This document shows positions 30,186 through 30,216 of a DNA stretch of 30,216 nt, piece by piece. Where the stretch lies: positions 1-30,216 of the forward strand of contig JAEXHR010000340.1 in NCBI GenBank assembly GCA_023449855.1, given 5' to 3'. The DNA is from Pseudomonadota bacterium. Lineage in GTDB: Bacteria; Pseudomonadota; Alphaproteobacteria; Rhizobiales; Xanthobacteraceae. The notes under the pieces were generated by a model, which was given only the letters and a program-made list of their open reading frames with translations, was not told where the DNA came from and searched no databases. Made by a program: the position numbers and the translations under genes. The stretch's first letter is position 1, and every line of letters starts with the position of its first letter.

Positions 30186-30216
30186 CGATCGTGCGGGCGT
30201 CGGATCGTCGTTGCCC

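Overview
This is a GC-rich, densely packed chromosomal window. Gene content and protein style point to an alphaproteobacterium of the Bradyrhizobium / Rhodopseudomonas / Tardiphaga / Afipia group. Markers for this are the AFVE(K/R)-type ferredoxin-NADP reductase, an outer-membrane protein with the ADMPVKA...YDWSGFYIG start, an Inh/Omp19-type inhibitor, a short ModC, and many small intergenic palindromes. This placement is inference from style; no rRNA or taxonomic marker is present. I support 27 protein genes and nine palindromic repeat doublets. I saw no tRNA, rRNA, insertion sequence, prophage or CRISPR array.

Layout. 1-509 (-): 5' part of an NADP-dependent MDR oxidoreductase. 676-3124 (-): an overlapping pair made of a CphA/GshB-like ATP-grasp ligase and a FolC-like Mur ligase. 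3363-4136 (+): fpr. 4448-6076 (+): stand-alone, membrane-anchored glutamate-synthase-like protein. 6195-8204 (-): two-barrel porin. 8480-8749 (-): small secreted protein. 8992-9810 (-): creatininase-family hydrolase, divergent from a tight operon at 9899-14215 (+) encoding an ABC uptake system (binding protein, ATPase, permease), a 2-hydroxyacid dehydrogenase and a duplicated Inh-domain protein. 14321-18264 (-): mscS-type channel, sfsA, map, radC. 18488-20284 (+): K+/H+ antiporter. 20415-24647 (-): mepA, molbindin, a periplasmic unknown, modA, modB, modC. 25027-27243 (+): PAS-PAS-GGDEF-EAL protein. 27434-30185 (+): glutathione transferase followed by a PNPOx-FNR-[2Fe-2S] fusion.

How they fit together. 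The mod region is a molybdate uptake system whose ModC lacks the C-terminal Mop/TOBE domain, while a free 69-residue molbindin is encoded upstream. The 9-14 kb region looks like an uptake-and-catabolism unit for an unidentified small substrate. The last two genes look like a small redox module. The ATP-grasp/Mur-ligase pair resembles the two catalytic halves of a cyanophycin synthetase encoded by separate, translationally coupled genes. It is my leading candidate for an undescribed biosynthetic system.

A second layer is the repeats. Nine inverted doublets of REP-type hairpins, in four families, all lie within 18 nt of a stop codon. Three families share the loop core GAGCGCAGCG but have different stems, and stem bases covary. 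In two genes the repeat's GTAG tetranucleotide forms the stop codon. One doublet sits inside the mod operon between modA and modB.
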